A stretch of 64,000 nucleotides of DNA from Burkholderia seminalis DSM 23518. Its GTDB lineage: Bacteria > Pseudomonadota > Gammaproteobacteria > Burkholderiales > Burkholderiaceae. The DNA is taken from assembly GCF_902832885.1 (NCBI RefSeq), contig NZ_CADFDK010000006.1, positions 372,001-436,000 of the forward strand, in the 5' to 3' direction. The notes beneath the pieces are model-generated. The model saw only the letters and a list, made by a program, of their open reading frames with translations, did not search any database and was not told where the DNA came from. Positions 44,232 through 53,312 of this stretch are shown here, piece after piece. Numbering within the stretch: the stretch's first letter is position 1; every line of letters begins with the position of its first letter. Made by a program: the position numbers and the translations under genes.

Positions 44232-44364
44232 GGTGGTCAGGATTCCAGGTGATTGATCGAACTCGTGCGGCATCGGCCTGTGCGTAGGCTGCCAGCCGAT
44301 TCTGGCACCCGGCTCGCCGCCCTCGCCATGTCGGATAAGCAATGATTCCGGACACAGCGCGTCG

Positions 44365-45273
44365 CTACTGCCCAATGGCCTGTTGCTCGAAGGAGGCCGC
44401 CACCGACTCCGCGAGCACGTCGACCGCGCGCCGCAGATTGCCTAGCGCGCGCGGAAACACGAGCCACACGTCCAGCGCCAGCGCAAAGCCGCCGACCTCG
44501 ACGACGCTGAGCTGCGAACGCCACGGGCTCGCGCGCAACACGTCCGTCGGCACGAGGCCAAGCCCGAGCCCGCTGGCCACGAGCCTGAGTTGCATGTCGG
44601 TTCCATAGGTGTCGATGCTCAATCGAAAGCGCTGCCCCCGATTGGCCATCGCACGCTCGAGCGCGGCGCGATAGCCGCAGCCGTCAGGGTTGAGTATCCA
44701 CCCGTGGGCGGACAGCGCTTCCACCGTCGCGCGAGCATCCACGACCGGCTTCGACGCGCTCTGCACCACCTTCACATCGAATCTCGTGACGAGGCTGCAG
44801 CCGAAGTCCTCCGGCAGCGAAGCCCCCGCCGGCAACATCAGCAACGCGACGTCGAGCGATCCGTTTTCGACCATGCGCTGCAAACCGACGCTCCAGTCGG
44901 TAAGCAACCTCACGTCCAGCGCAGGAAACCGCGCCTTCATGGTCATGACGGCGTCGAACAGCACGATATCCGCGACGGCCTGCGGCAAGCCGAAGCGCAG
45001 CGTCCCCGACGGCGGAGAATCTTCCCGGGCAATGTCGTGAAGCTGGTTCAACGCGCGCAGAACCGGCACGGCCTGTTCGTAGACCCGGCTGGCAAGCGCC
45101 GTCGGCCGCGGCGGCTTGGCGTTTCTGTCGAACAACGTGGCGCCCAGCCCCTCCTCGAGCCGCTGTATGCGCTTCGATATCGTCGATTGCGACACGCACA
45201 GCTGATCGGCCGCGCGGGTCAGCGAAGCCGCGTCGACTACCGCGATGAACGATTTCAGTTCTTCAATCATCAT
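44365..45273 (-). CDS. LysR-type transcriptional regulator
   Basis: 302 residues. N-terminal HTH (MIEELKSFIAVVDAASLTRAADQL, VSQSTISKRIQRLEEGLGATLFDR) and a typical effector domain from about 90. Divergent from the tautomerase at 45373 with a 99-base shared promoter and followed by the tautomerase at 44231, so it probably controls one or both. The second Met (45270) is an equal start. Confidence 0.87.
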   Translation of the reverse strand: MMIEELKSFIAVVDAASLTRAADQLCVSQSTISKRIQRLEEGLGATLFDRNAKPPRPTALASRVYEQAVPVLRALNQLHDIAREDSPPSGTLRFGLPQAVADIVLFDAVMTMKARFPALDVRLLTDWSVGLQRMVENGSLDVALLMLPAGASLPEDFGCSLVTRFDVKVVQSASKPVVDARATVEALSAHGWILNPDGCGYRAALERAMANRGQRFRLSIDTYGTDMQLRLVASGLGLGLVPTDVLRASPWRSQLSVVEVGGFALALDVWLVFPRALGNLRRAVDVLAESVAASFEQQAIGQ

Positions 45274-45372
45274 TCCGATTCGTCAACATTTCAATGAAAA
45301 ACATTCGTTTGTGGAAACTTTTGCACTAGCCTACTCTCAACCGCAATCGCACACCAGTCCACGGAGAATGAA

Positions 45373-45765
45373 ATGCCCCTCGTCCGAATCAATCTGTCGA
45401 AAGACGCATCGCCCGAAGTCGTCAAGGCTGTCAGCGACACGGTCTACGAAGCGATGACCACGATCGCCAACGTCCCGGAGAACGACAAGTTCCAGATCAT
45501 TTCGCGCCATGCGCCGGACGAGCTCGTCTATCCGGCCGACGGTTATCTGGGCGTGACTTACACGTCCGGCATCGTGTTTATCCAGGTCACCTGGAACGCG
45601 GGGCGCACGATCGACGTGAAGAAGGCCTTCTACCGCGCCGTTGCGGACGGCATCCACGCGAAGGCCGGCGTGCGCAAGGAAGATGTGTGGATCAGCCTCG
45701 TTGACGTCGCGCGCGAAGACTGGTCGTTCGGCAACGGCGAGATGCAATACGCGCCGAAGGCGTAA
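45373..45765 (+). CDS. Tautomerase-superfamily protein (Pro-1, MSAD-like)
   Basis: 130 residues starting MPLVRINLSKDASPEVVKAVSDTVYEAM, with the amino-terminal Pro and the typical first strand and helix. GRTIDVKKAFYRAVADGIHAKAGVRKEDVWISLVDV forms the second unit. The EDWSFGNGEMQY C-terminus is common to the tautomerase family of about 130 residues related to malonate-semialdehyde decarboxylase. It is divergent from the LysR gene. Only weakly similar to the other tautomerase here, so probably not a recent duplicate. Confidence 0.87.
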   Translation: MPLVRINLSKDASPEVVKAVSDTVYEAMTTIANVPENDKFQIISRHAPDELVYPADGYLGVTYTSGIVFIQVTWNAGRTIDVKKAFYRAVADGIHAKAGVRKEDVWISLVDVAREDWSFGNGEMQYAPKA

Positions 45766-46274
45766 CTCCGCCGCCCCAACTCCTGCGTCACTCGCGCCAT
45801 CGGACGGTCGGTCACGATGCGCTTTGCCGACATCACGCCGAGCGGCCAGCCGACCGTGTCGCCGGTATCGGCGGCGAGACGGCCTACTGGCCGGAGCACG
45901 ACCGGGTGTGCCGGGGATAGGGTCGAACCGGGCGTGATCACCGGCAACGCCAGCGCGATGGTTTCGCCGTTCCCTCCTCGATCGAGACGAACCCAATTCC
46001 CGGCCATCGAATCGAAACGTCATCCCCGAAAGCGAATCCAACCCGTTTCAGGGTCAGTCAAGCAACTTGGCGGCACAAATTTGACTCAACGTTCTGTTGG
46101 CTGCGCCGCAAAGTACTGCGATTGAACTTACAAGAACAGGAGGCCAGAACAGTTTTTGAAACGTAAGGATCGCCATTTCCCCGTCTATTCTCAAGAATTG
46201 TTAGTATCTGCCGTTATTGCAGGTTTGTCGGCAACCTCTTCCTCGTCGTGGCGGCGACGTGCTTTATAACGACG
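45766..46274. other. Gap of about 0.5 kb without a supported gene
   Basis: The left half (45770-46010) has GC-rich, coding-like composition on the minus strand but no recognisable protein or start, so it may be a decayed fragment. The right half (46050-46270) is AT-richer and is probably the promoter region of the diguanylate cyclase gene. Confidence 0.4.
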
Positions 46275-47459
46275 ATGAAAGTCGATCTTGCTACCCTCTA
46301 CCTTTTAGCGATCGGAACCTTGTTGGCCAGTTCCGCCATGACATATTGGGAGCACGTATCGCATCCCAAGCGCAGCAACGAACTGCGAATGCTGGCGGCC
46401 GGCTATGCGACGCTAGGGGTCGGTTGCGCGGTGGCTGCGTTTCGGCTTGAACTGCTGGGCTCCGCTGGCGCTGCTATAAGCAATCTCGTGATTCTGGGCG
46501 GCTATCTCCCGGTTTTGCACGCTGTGGCAATGTTCAACGGCCGGCGGCATCTCGCAAGCTCGATCGGTCTGCTTCTCCTGATGGGGCTTACATGGGCGGC
46601 GGCCGGTGCGCGCTGGCAGGCCGCAGTATGGCTCTATGCCAGCGCGATACCCATCGCGCTCGTTTCCGCAATGACAACCCTCGAACTGACACGACGTGAC
46701 GCGATGCCGGCCGTTCAATCTCGACGCGTCGCTGTGGCGGTGACGGGAATCCATGCATTGTTCTACGCTGCCAGAGCCATTGTCCTGCCATGGCTGGTCT
46801 CGATTTTTGGGACGCAAGCATTGTCAATTTCGAGCAAAATCACGATGTACGAGGGTGTCCTCTATTCCGTCATTTTGCCGATGACGCTACTCCGGCTCAC
46901 CCGGGAGGAAGTTCATGGCGAACTCCTGCAAGAGTCCCGTACGGATTACTTGACCCGCCTGGGAAATCGCAGGCTGTTTTTTGAAGAGGGAGAGCGAGTG
47001 ATCGACGATTGCGCAATACGTCGACGCCCCGTCACGCTCCTTGCGTTTGATCTCGACCACTTCAAGAGAATTAACGATCGCTATGGTCACAAGGCCGGCG
47101 ACGAGGTATTGAGGTCGTTCGCGAGCGTGGTTCGCGCCAGTACCGACGCGAATACGATTCTGGCGCGCATCGGCGGTGAAGAATTTGCTGCCCTGCTGCC
47201 TGACCACGATAGCCATCGCGCGAAAACAGTCGGAGAAATCATTGCGAGCCAGTTTGCCAGGATGGTTCACAGCGCCGACGGTCATCGAATTCAAGCAACC
47301 GTCAGCATTGGCCTGGCGACATCGAATTCGGAGATGATTGCACTCACCGATCTGCTCGCAGCTGCAGATCAAGCACTATATCTGGCCAAGTCCCAAGGTG
47401 GCAGTCAGCTGGTTCATCACGCCCGAGAACAAGAGCGCGACGAGACCGCACGTGCGTAG
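46275..47459 (+). CDS. Membrane-bound diguanylate cyclase (GGDEF)
   Basis: 394 residues. About six N-terminal membrane helices (1-200) form a MASE-like sensor, followed by a GGDEF domain (DYLTRLGNRRLFFEEGERVI onward). The active-site motif is GGEEF (300-304), so the enzyme should make c-di-GMP. The inhibitory RxxD site five residues upstream is replaced by DANT, so product inhibition at that site is unlikely. Codon use is less GC-biased than in neighbours, hinting at later acquisition. The gene lies at the left border of the rearranged 47.5-51.8 kb region. Confidence 0.9.
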   Translation: MKVDLATLYLLAIGTLLASSAMTYWEHVSHPKRSNELRMLAAGYATLGVGCAVAAFRLELLGSAGAAISNLVILGGYLPVLHAVAMFNGRRHLASSIGLLLLMGLTWAAAGARWQAAVWLYASAIPIALVSAMTTLELTRRDAMPAVQSRRVAVAVTGIHALFYAARAIVLPWLVSIFGTQALSISSKITMYEGVLYSVILPMTLLRLTREEVHGELLQESRTDYLTRLGNRRLFFEEGERVIDDCAIRRRPVTLLAFDLDHFKRINDRYGHKAGDEVLRSFASVVRASTDANTILARIGGEEFAALLPDHDSHRAKTVGEIIASQFARMVHSADGHRIQATVSIGLATSNSEMIALTDLLAAADQALYLAKSQGGSQLVHHAREQERDETARA

Positions 47460-47481
47460 CATCGCGAATAAGTCAACTGTG

Positions 47482-47845
47482 AGCGATCGATAAACGACGC
47501 CCCTCGGTCATCAAACGCGCAAGAACGCTCTAATAGCTTTCGCCTCTCATTCTGGCTGACCAGGAGCAGTGACATGCGTTGGATAGTGCCTCTCGTACTG
47601 GCGATCGTATGTACGCGTTCCGCGCTGGCTGATTCGGCCGCTTTTAACGCAGGGGTAATCCGGCTCTGCCGCTTTCAATCCGGTGATCTTTTACCCTTAC
47701 GCGTGAGCGTGAGGTTCCGTGGCAAGCGGGCCCGGTCACCGTTGAGGCGACGCGCGATGCTTCGCCGGTACCGGATGGCCGCTTCCCCGTTGTATTGATT
47801 TCACATGGGCGAGGCGGCGGTCCCCTCAGCCTCCGTGAATGAGCC
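47482..47845 (+). repeat. Left arm of an imperfect inverted duplication
   Basis: About 364 bases that match, in reverse orientation, 48705-49082. It includes the leader and first part of the alpha/beta hydrolase gene. The arms share long identical blocks (for example aacgacgcccctcggtcatc) but differ by point changes, a deletion of about 15 bases and an extra base here. Confidence 0.85.
47574..47845 (+). pseudogene. 5' fragment of the alpha/beta hydrolase gene, frameshifted
   Basis: Starts MRWIVPLVLAIVCTRSALAD, almost identical to the N-terminus of the intact hydrolase on the other strand (48988 downward). A short deletion near 47665 and one extra base near 47697 destroy the frame, and the similarity stops near 47845, about one third into the gene. 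It is a product of the inverted duplication. Confidence 0.85.
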
Positions 47846-47977
47846 AAGGCAACGGAATCGGCCGTGGCGACTAGTCGACTTTGAAGATAGACACTGCCGC
47901 TTTCAGGCTTTCCGCTTGGTCGGCCATCGACCACGCCGCGTTGCTTCCCTGGAGCAGGTCAGCTCAGTCTGGATGAC

Positions 47978-48988
47978 TTATAGATTTGCGCGTAGGAACT
48001 CCACGACCTCATGGTCGATCTGGCGATGAATCTCCACACGATCGATCCCGGGCGCATCCTGACAGATCAGTGCCGCACTGGCGGCGACCGAGGCCGGACA
48101 AGGATCAATGAAAACGAAGTGGTTGCCTGGCACGATGTGGACTGCGGGCGGTGTGGGCAAGCCTGACACAACTCCAAGAGCGTTTCTCGCAGAACCAAGA
48201 TAGCTGTCGTCCCGCGGTCGATAGAGCATCGTCGGTACGCGCACGGCGGACAAGCCAGATGCCTCAAACATCATCGCCAGCGGATCCATCAGCACCAAGG
48301 CCTTCAGGCGGCGATCAACGGGCGGTTGCCAAGCTACCAGGTCAGCGGGTACGGCCGCTTTGCCTTGGGTGCCGTGCGCACCATTGCTGGTTGCTGGACG
48401 CGGACACGATCCCGGATCATCGTGATCTGCGCAGTACGCACCGGCATACGCAAAATCGGGTTTCGCTCCGGCCAGAATCAGCGCAGTGTAGCCACCGGCT
48501 GAGTATCCGATCATGCCAATTCGGCCGACATCGGCGCTCGCGGAAAACCGTGGATCCGCGAGGACTGCATTGAGCGCGGCCTCTGCCTGCCGGGGGCGAT
48601 CAATCAGAATCTGGGCTTGGGACTGCGCTCGGGGATAGCCTGAAGCGTCCCCAACGTGCGTCGGCAAGACGACGATAAATCCGGCGCGAGCCAGAGTTGT
48701 GGCCAATTCACGGTGGCTGAAGGGACCGCCGCCTCGTCCATGTGAAATCAATACAACGGGGAAACGGCCATCCGGTACAGGCAAAGCATCGCGCGTCGCC
48801 TCAACAGTGAACGGGCCCGCTTGCCACGGAACCTCGCGCTCACGCGTAGGGTAAAAGATCACCGTGTTGAAAGGGGCAGCTTCGTTCACCCCCGTGAGCC
48901 GGATTATCCCTGCGTTAAAAGCGGCCGGATCAGCCAGCGCGGAACACGGACATACGATCGCCAGTACGAGAGGCACTATCCAACGCAT
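47978..48988 (-). CDS. Secreted alpha/beta hydrolase (PAF-acetylhydrolase / dienelactone hydrolase-like)
   Basis: 336 residues with a signal peptide (cleavage after about ALAD, residue 20). Features are VIFYPTRERE, VVLISHGRGGGPFSHREL (oxyanion region) and the nucleophile elbow GYSAGGY (Ser163), with a C-terminal GNHFVFIDPC that should carry the catalytic His. Pattern of predicted dienelactone hydrolases exported to the periplasm. It lies between the arms of the inverted duplication; its own first third is the right arm. Substrate unknown. Confidence 0.85.
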   Translation of the reverse strand: MRWIVPLVLAIVCPCSALADPAAFNAGIIRLTGVNEAAPFNTVIFYPTREREVPWQAGPFTVEATRDALPVPDGRFPVVLISHGRGGGPFSHRELATTLARAGFIVVLPTHVGDASGYPRAQSQAQILIDRPRQAEAALNAVLADPRFSASADVGRIGMIGYSAGGYTALILAGAKPDFAYAGAYCADHDDPGSCPRPATSNGAHGTQGKAAVPADLVAWQPPVDRRLKALVLMDPLAMMFEASGLSAVRVPTMLYRPRDDSYLGSARNALGVVSGLPTPPAVHIVPGNHFVFIDPCPASVAASAALICQDAPGIDRVEIHRQIDHEVVEFLRANL

Positions 48989-49082
48989 GTCACTACTCCC
49001 CTGGTCAGCCAGAATGAGAGGCGAAGGATATCAGAGCGTTCTTACACGTTTGATGACCGAGGGGCGTCGTTTATCGATCGCT
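48705..49082 (-). repeat. Right arm of the inverted duplication
   Basis: About 378 bases, inverted match to 47482-47845, containing the start and leader of the intact hydrolase gene. Its outer end lies at the point where the chemoreceptor remnant (49083 onward) breaks off, so the junction of the rearrangement cuts into that gene. Confidence 0.85.
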
Positions 49083-49541
49083 TGCGATCGGACGATCTCC
49101 TCCATTGTCGCTCCAGCGTTCGAAACCGGATTTGAACCCGCAGCGACGTGAGATACCGATGTTCCGATGAGCTCGTTGATTTCCTTCGCCGCTACCGCAC
49201 TTCGTTGTGCCAAGGTTCGGACTTCACCTGCGACAACCGCGACGCCTCGTCCCTGCTCATCCGCACGCGCCGCGTCGACCGCTGCGTTGAGCGCAAGGAA
49301 TGCGGTCGGCTTCCTGTGCCATATCTTGCTGGGCAGTGAGCAACGCCAGATTCCGGATGGCGATTGCGCGATCCTGTATTGATGAGCATAGTGGGTTCGC
49401 CAACCGTGCTTCCGTATTGCTTACTCGCGTAATAGCGTCAAGTTGATGGTTCAATTGCCACAGTCCGTAAAACGCGGTCACGGCTATTGCCACCGGTAGG
49501 ACCGTCAATAACCCGAATCCGATAGTCAGGCGGCTAGATCC
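49083..49541 (-). pseudogene. Collapsed methyl-accepting chemotaxis protein gene
   Basis: Minus-strand reading gives SRLTIGFGLLTVLPVAIAV (first membrane helix) and a piece of ligand-binding bundle ([25 protein letters not shown]). Then, in another frame and after a large deletion, it gives the signalling hairpin ([39 protein letters not shown]). A TAA stop is just upstream of the first part, so the start is lost. The 3' end stops at the inverted-repeat border. Two intact or nearly intact relatives lie at 55005 and 58596. Confidence 0.85.
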
Positions 49542-49544
49542 TTA

Positions 49545-49911
49545 CCTATTTCTCATAGAGGTTCCCGAGGCGATGATGAATGGTCCATACAAGTTGTTTA
49601 CGACAAAATGCAAACTTGCGGAAGGGAACTCGTGATCGACGGCATTGGGAACCCCGTGCTCCATCGCGTGGGACCGTCATCGTCGATCTGCGTGCGGCTC
49701 CGGACGCGCGATTCCGATGCCGCGGGGCGCACAGCAGAAAATGCCGGAGCCCCCTCTACAAACGCCGCGCGCGTACTTTTAGGAGGGGAACTTGAAGGCG
49801 CATGCAGGATTCTCGCCCTGTAACATCCTCAGTTGCCTGACGATCGTCGGTTGCAGCGCGGCGCGCGACGACAATCGGTGTATCGAGCGTATCAGCCGCT
49901 TGCGCGTCAGA
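49545..49911. other. Gap without recognised gene
   Basis: About 370 bases between the chemoreceptor remnant and the GlsB-type gene. Several short frames exist on the plus strand but none has a family pattern or a convincing ribosome site. Confidence 0.4.
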
Positions 49912-50172
49912 CTAGGTCTTGCGCAATTGACGCATTGCGGCGAGTGCGACGAGCGCACCCGCCGTGGAGGTGACAATGTCGAGAAACACGCTGTTGGCTA
50001 CCGATAAATCTAGGACATGAGCAATACCTGAGACCACGCATGCGCCCATGACGCCCAGAACGATATCGCGAATGATCTGGTACGGGCGTCCACGCCAGAC
50101 CACCCCGGCAAAGCAGCCTGACGCACCGCCGATGAGAATCCACGTTAGCAGGCTATGGGAGGTATCGCTCAC
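49912..50172 (-). CDS. GlsB/YeaQ/YmgE-family small membrane protein
   Basis: 86 residues, three hydrophobic segments (LLTWILIGGASGCFAG, DIVLGVMGACVVSGIAHVL, IVTSTAGALVALAAM). GTG start at 50172, six bases after the yfdX-like stop, so both are in one operon. The family is stress-linked; co-transcription with a YfdX protein supports this. Divergent from the copy at 8468. Confidence 0.8.
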   Translation of the reverse strand: MSDTSHSLLTWILIGGASGCFAGVVWRGRPYQIIRDIVLGVMGACVVSGIAHVLDLSVANSVFLDIVTSTAGALVALAAMRQLRKT

Positions 50173-50178
50173 GATGGT

Positions 50179-50856
50179 TTATCCGCGGGTGGCCGGCACG
50201 GCATTAATATCGAGTTGATCGAAGCGCTGGCTGTCCTGCACGTGGTGCAGGACGACACCTGCTTCGTAATACTTGCCCGCGTTCAGCAGTGCCGACGCCT
50301 GATCGATACGCTCGGCGGTTTGGTCGAGTGGAACGACGTCGACGGTATAGGCGACATTGACGTCAGCAAGTTTCAGCGCCTTGATCGCCCCTTCGCGGTC
50401 CCCCTTCTTCAAGGCCGCGTTGGCGTTGGCGACTGCCTTGGCCTTGACCGGCTGGGCGGTAAAGTCATCCAGTACGGTCATGTCACCGCCGACCGGCAGC
50501 CATGCCGTAGCCTGATTGCTCGTAGCCGTGTTGGCGTGTGCACCGGCGGCGTCGCTCAGCGTCGATTCGGCCTTCATGAAGGCCGAGTTGTCGGACTTCG
50601 CCGCCTGCATGGCCGTCTTGGCGTCGGCCAGCAGATGGGTGGCCGCCTCAGGATGGCCGTCGAAGAGCGCAGATCGGGCAATCATGACGTCAATCATGGC
50701 CCGATTCCCGGCATGCGACAGTTTCGTGAAATCCTGGTTGACGGCCTTTGCCTGGGTGACGGCCGCGACCGCATAGCCGGCAGGCACAGTGCCGCAGACC
50801 AGCAATGCGACCGACATCACGCAGAAGGCTACTTTCTTTCTGTTCAGGGTGGACAT
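50179..50856 (-). CDS. YfdX-family periplasmic stress protein
   Basis: 225 residues. Signal peptide (about 1-32, ending AVAAV). The rest is helical with YfdX family features: FTKLSHAGNRAMIDVMIARSALFDG near the start of the mature part and LNAGKYYEAGVVLHHVQDS at the end. E. coli YfdX is part of the EvgA acid-resistance regulon. First gene of a two-gene unit with the GlsB-type protein; GGAG-type ribosome site. Confidence 0.85.
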   Translation of the reverse strand: MSTLNRKKVAFCVMSVALLVCGTVPAGYAVAAVTQAKAVNQDFTKLSHAGNRAMIDVMIARSALFDGHPEAATHLLADAKTAMQAAKSDNSAFMKAESTLSDAAGAHANTATSNQATAWLPVGGDMTVLDDFTAQPVKAKAVANANAALKKGDREGAIKALKLADVNVAYTVDVVPLDQTAERIDQASALLNAGKYYEAGVVLHHVQDSQRFDQLDINAVPATRG

Positions 50857-51779
50857 GTCGAATTCTCCTTCTCTGATCGTTGTTGTTCCCGTAGGGCGGA
50901 CTGGACCTCACGCAGTTGCATCATTCACGCGCCCTGAACACAAGATACGAAGGCGGACTTAAAAGAAACTTAACCCTGGCGGTCAACACGAGATTTCACC
51001 ACCCCATCTGGCGCGCAGTGGGAAGCCTCTCGATGGAAATCAACACATGAGTTGATTCGGATTCCGCAGAATGGAGGGCGTCATGTCCCGGTGGATGCGC
51101 GGAGCATGTTCCATCCTGACGAGATCTTTACCGAGGCCGGCCTGAAAAAATGGAACCGACAGACTCCCTCGTCCCATTAACGTTGCGCTCCACGGCCTTC
51201 AGCCGTTCGCGTTCGTCAGTGGTCACGCCATCACGCTCGCCATGATCAACCTGGTTTGCCCAATGCGAGCGGCGTCTGCGCCGTACAGCCCATCATCGGC
51301 GCCATTGACTCGACCGCCGCTCGCGTCGACGAATGTTCGCTACGCTGCTCGCGCAAACTTGCCGAGGTGGAACTTCCACACGCGCGGCGTGCCGGTGCGG
51401 ACGCGGGACCGCATTGCTTTTTATTGATCGCGCACATACGCAAACGATTGCGCACAGGACGAAAATAAAACGTTTCTGTACCATTCAGATAATAAGGATC
51501 ACTTCCGGATACGACCGCGAACCGGCCTGACACATTGATTTCACAGCCGGAACGTGTCGCATTTCAGAAGCTGTTGTCTGACAAAACCTGCCAATCGAGC
51601 GATGCGAGTGCGTGCGTACCGCATACATCGCATGCTTCAAACAAGAATGGCCCGCCACATCGTCCCCACGGCCACCCCATTATTCTCGACCGAACGTCGA
51701 CGCAGACGCGAACGCGATTGCCCTGCATTGTGCAGACCATTTCCATGAGCACCGACGTAGCACCGTTCCACGCAAGACC
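50857..51779. other. Gap of about 0.9 kb without a supported gene
   Basis: Contains only short, overlapping frames with poor codon bias on both strands and scattered AT-rich patches (around 51460-51500). It follows the yfdX promoter and ends at the sensor kinase start. It may be decayed DNA; no mobile-element part or RNA was recognised. Confidence 0.4.
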
Positions 51780-53312
51780 ATGCCGCTAGTCAGACCGAGG
51801 TTTTCAACGCAATTGTCGCTACTCAGGGCACTTGCCGCGGCGTTGTGCGCATCGCTGGTCGCAATCGTCTGGTTAATGGCCAGTTGCACCGAAGGCCACC
51901 GGATCGCATCCGCCAGGCAGCGCGCGAGCGACGCGTGCGACGCGATTGCTTCCCACTACACGCTGTCGTTACCTCACGCGACGGAGCCGAGCGTTCAACT
52001 GTTGCGCGACGTACTCAACGCGGCCCTTGCCGCATCCGCGGGTATCGAAGGGGGCTTCTGGCACGCTGGCGCGTTGCATTCCGCGCCGTCGGCGAATGCG
52101 CCCGAGCGTGCCGGTGGATTTCTGGCTTACGCGTTTCCGTCGTACCCCGGCAGCGGCATCAAGCGCGACATTCCGGAAGCGGAAACCCCGCTGATCCTGA
52201 GCGCGCTCTCGGCAGCGTCCACCGGCGTGCGCTCCGCCGCCGAAATAGCGGGAAGGCACCACGACGCAGTCGTCGCGATCGCGTGCCCCGTGAACGGACA
52301 TGCCGGGCTCTATGCATGGACCCTTGTGCGCGCGCAATCGATGTTGGTCCGTCAGGGCGACGCCATCGTAGCAACGTTTGCCGTCGTTCTGGCGCTTCTG
52401 TTCGCCGTTTCCCTGTATCTCGCCTTCGCACTGCGCGCATGGCGCGACAAACTCGTGCGGCTCGACACGGCGCTCTCGAACGACGACGCCGATTCCGCCG
52501 GCAGCATCCCCTGCCCGGGCGAGCCGGAACTGGATCGGATCGCGCATGCATTCAACCGCTGTACTGCGCGTACCCGCAATGCTCGCGAACAAGCGAGCGA
52601 ACTGGAAATACGCCTCGCGCAAGCACATCGTGTCGCGCTGCTCGGCACACTGGCCGCCGAGGTTGCGCATGAAATTCGCAATCCGGCTGGCGCGATGCGA
52701 TTGAAAGCCGAGAACGCGCTGGCCGGCGATGCCTGCCGGCAGCAATCGGCGCTGCGCTCGATACTCGGCCAGATCGAGCGCATCGAAATCCAGGTGTCCA
52801 GGCTCCTGGCGCTCACCCAGCCCGTTACGCCGCGCCTGGAGCCGGTCGATCCGGCCACGTGGCTTTCGGAAAGCGTGCAGACACACGACGAGCTCGCGCG
52901 CGGCAAGAATGTCGCGCTGACGGTGGCCTGCAATATGCCGACGGCCTCCGCCAGCGACACGACCGATCGCCCCGTATTCGACCCTGCCCAGATGCGTCGT
53001 GCGCTCGACAATCTGATCGTCAATTCGCTGGCGCACGTTCGCCCGGGCGGCAAGGTTCACGTCGAGGCCAGCCGCCGCGCTTCACCATGCGGCGCACGCT
53101 TCGTGCTCGAAGTCGCCGACGACGGCCCCGGCGTTGCCGAAGCCGAGCGCGCGCGCATCTTCGAGCCCTTCGTCAGCGCGCGGCCCGGCGGCTGCGGGCT
53201 CGGTCTCACCCTGGTTCGAGAGATCGCAGCGTCGCACGGCGGCAACGCCTGTCACGCCGCCACCCCTACTACTTGCTTTGTCATCGATATCCCATGGCGA
53301 CCATCCTGCTGA
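51780..53312 (+). CDS. Membrane sensor histidine kinase (NtrB-like partner of the sigma-54 regulator)
   Basis: 510 residues. Two membrane helices (about 14-36 and 195-220) enclose a periplasmic sensor of about 155 residues. A HAMP-like linker, HisKA with AAEVAHEIRNPAGAM (phospho-His297) and a HATPase with N box (NLIVNSLAH), G1 (VADDGPGV) and G2 (GGCGLGLTLVREI) follow. All catalytic boxes are intact. It overlaps the response regulator gene by 19 bases. The ATG at 51780 opens the first helix; an upstream extension is not supported. Signal unknown. Confidence 0.9.
   Translation: MPLVRPRFSTQLSLLRALAAALCASLVAIVWLMASCTEGHRIASARQRASDACDAIASHYTLSLPHATEPSVQLLRDVLNAALAASAGIEGGFWHAGALHSAPSANAPERAGGFLAYAFPSYPGSGIKRDIPEAETPLILSALSAASTGVRSAAEIAGRHHDAVVAIACPVNGHAGLYAWTLVRAQSMLVRQGDAIVATFAVVLALLFAVSLYLAFALRAWRDKLVRLDTALSNDDADSAGSIPCPGEPELDRIAHAFNRCTARTRNAREQASELEIRLAQAHRVALLGTLAAEVAHEIRNPAGAMRLKAENALAGDACRQQSALRSILGQIERIEIQVSRLLALTQPVTPRLEPVDPATWLSESVQTHDELARGKNVALTVACNMPTASASDTTDRPVFDPAQMRRALDNLIVNSLAHVRPGGKVHVEASRRASPCGARFVLEVADDGPGVAEAERARIFEPFVSARPGGCGLGLTLVREIAASHGGNACHAATPTTCFVIDIPWRPSC

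Noticed and set aside
50857-51779. Several short frames that could be genes or a transposase remnant
   Set aside because: None has coding bias, a ribosome site or a recognisable motif.
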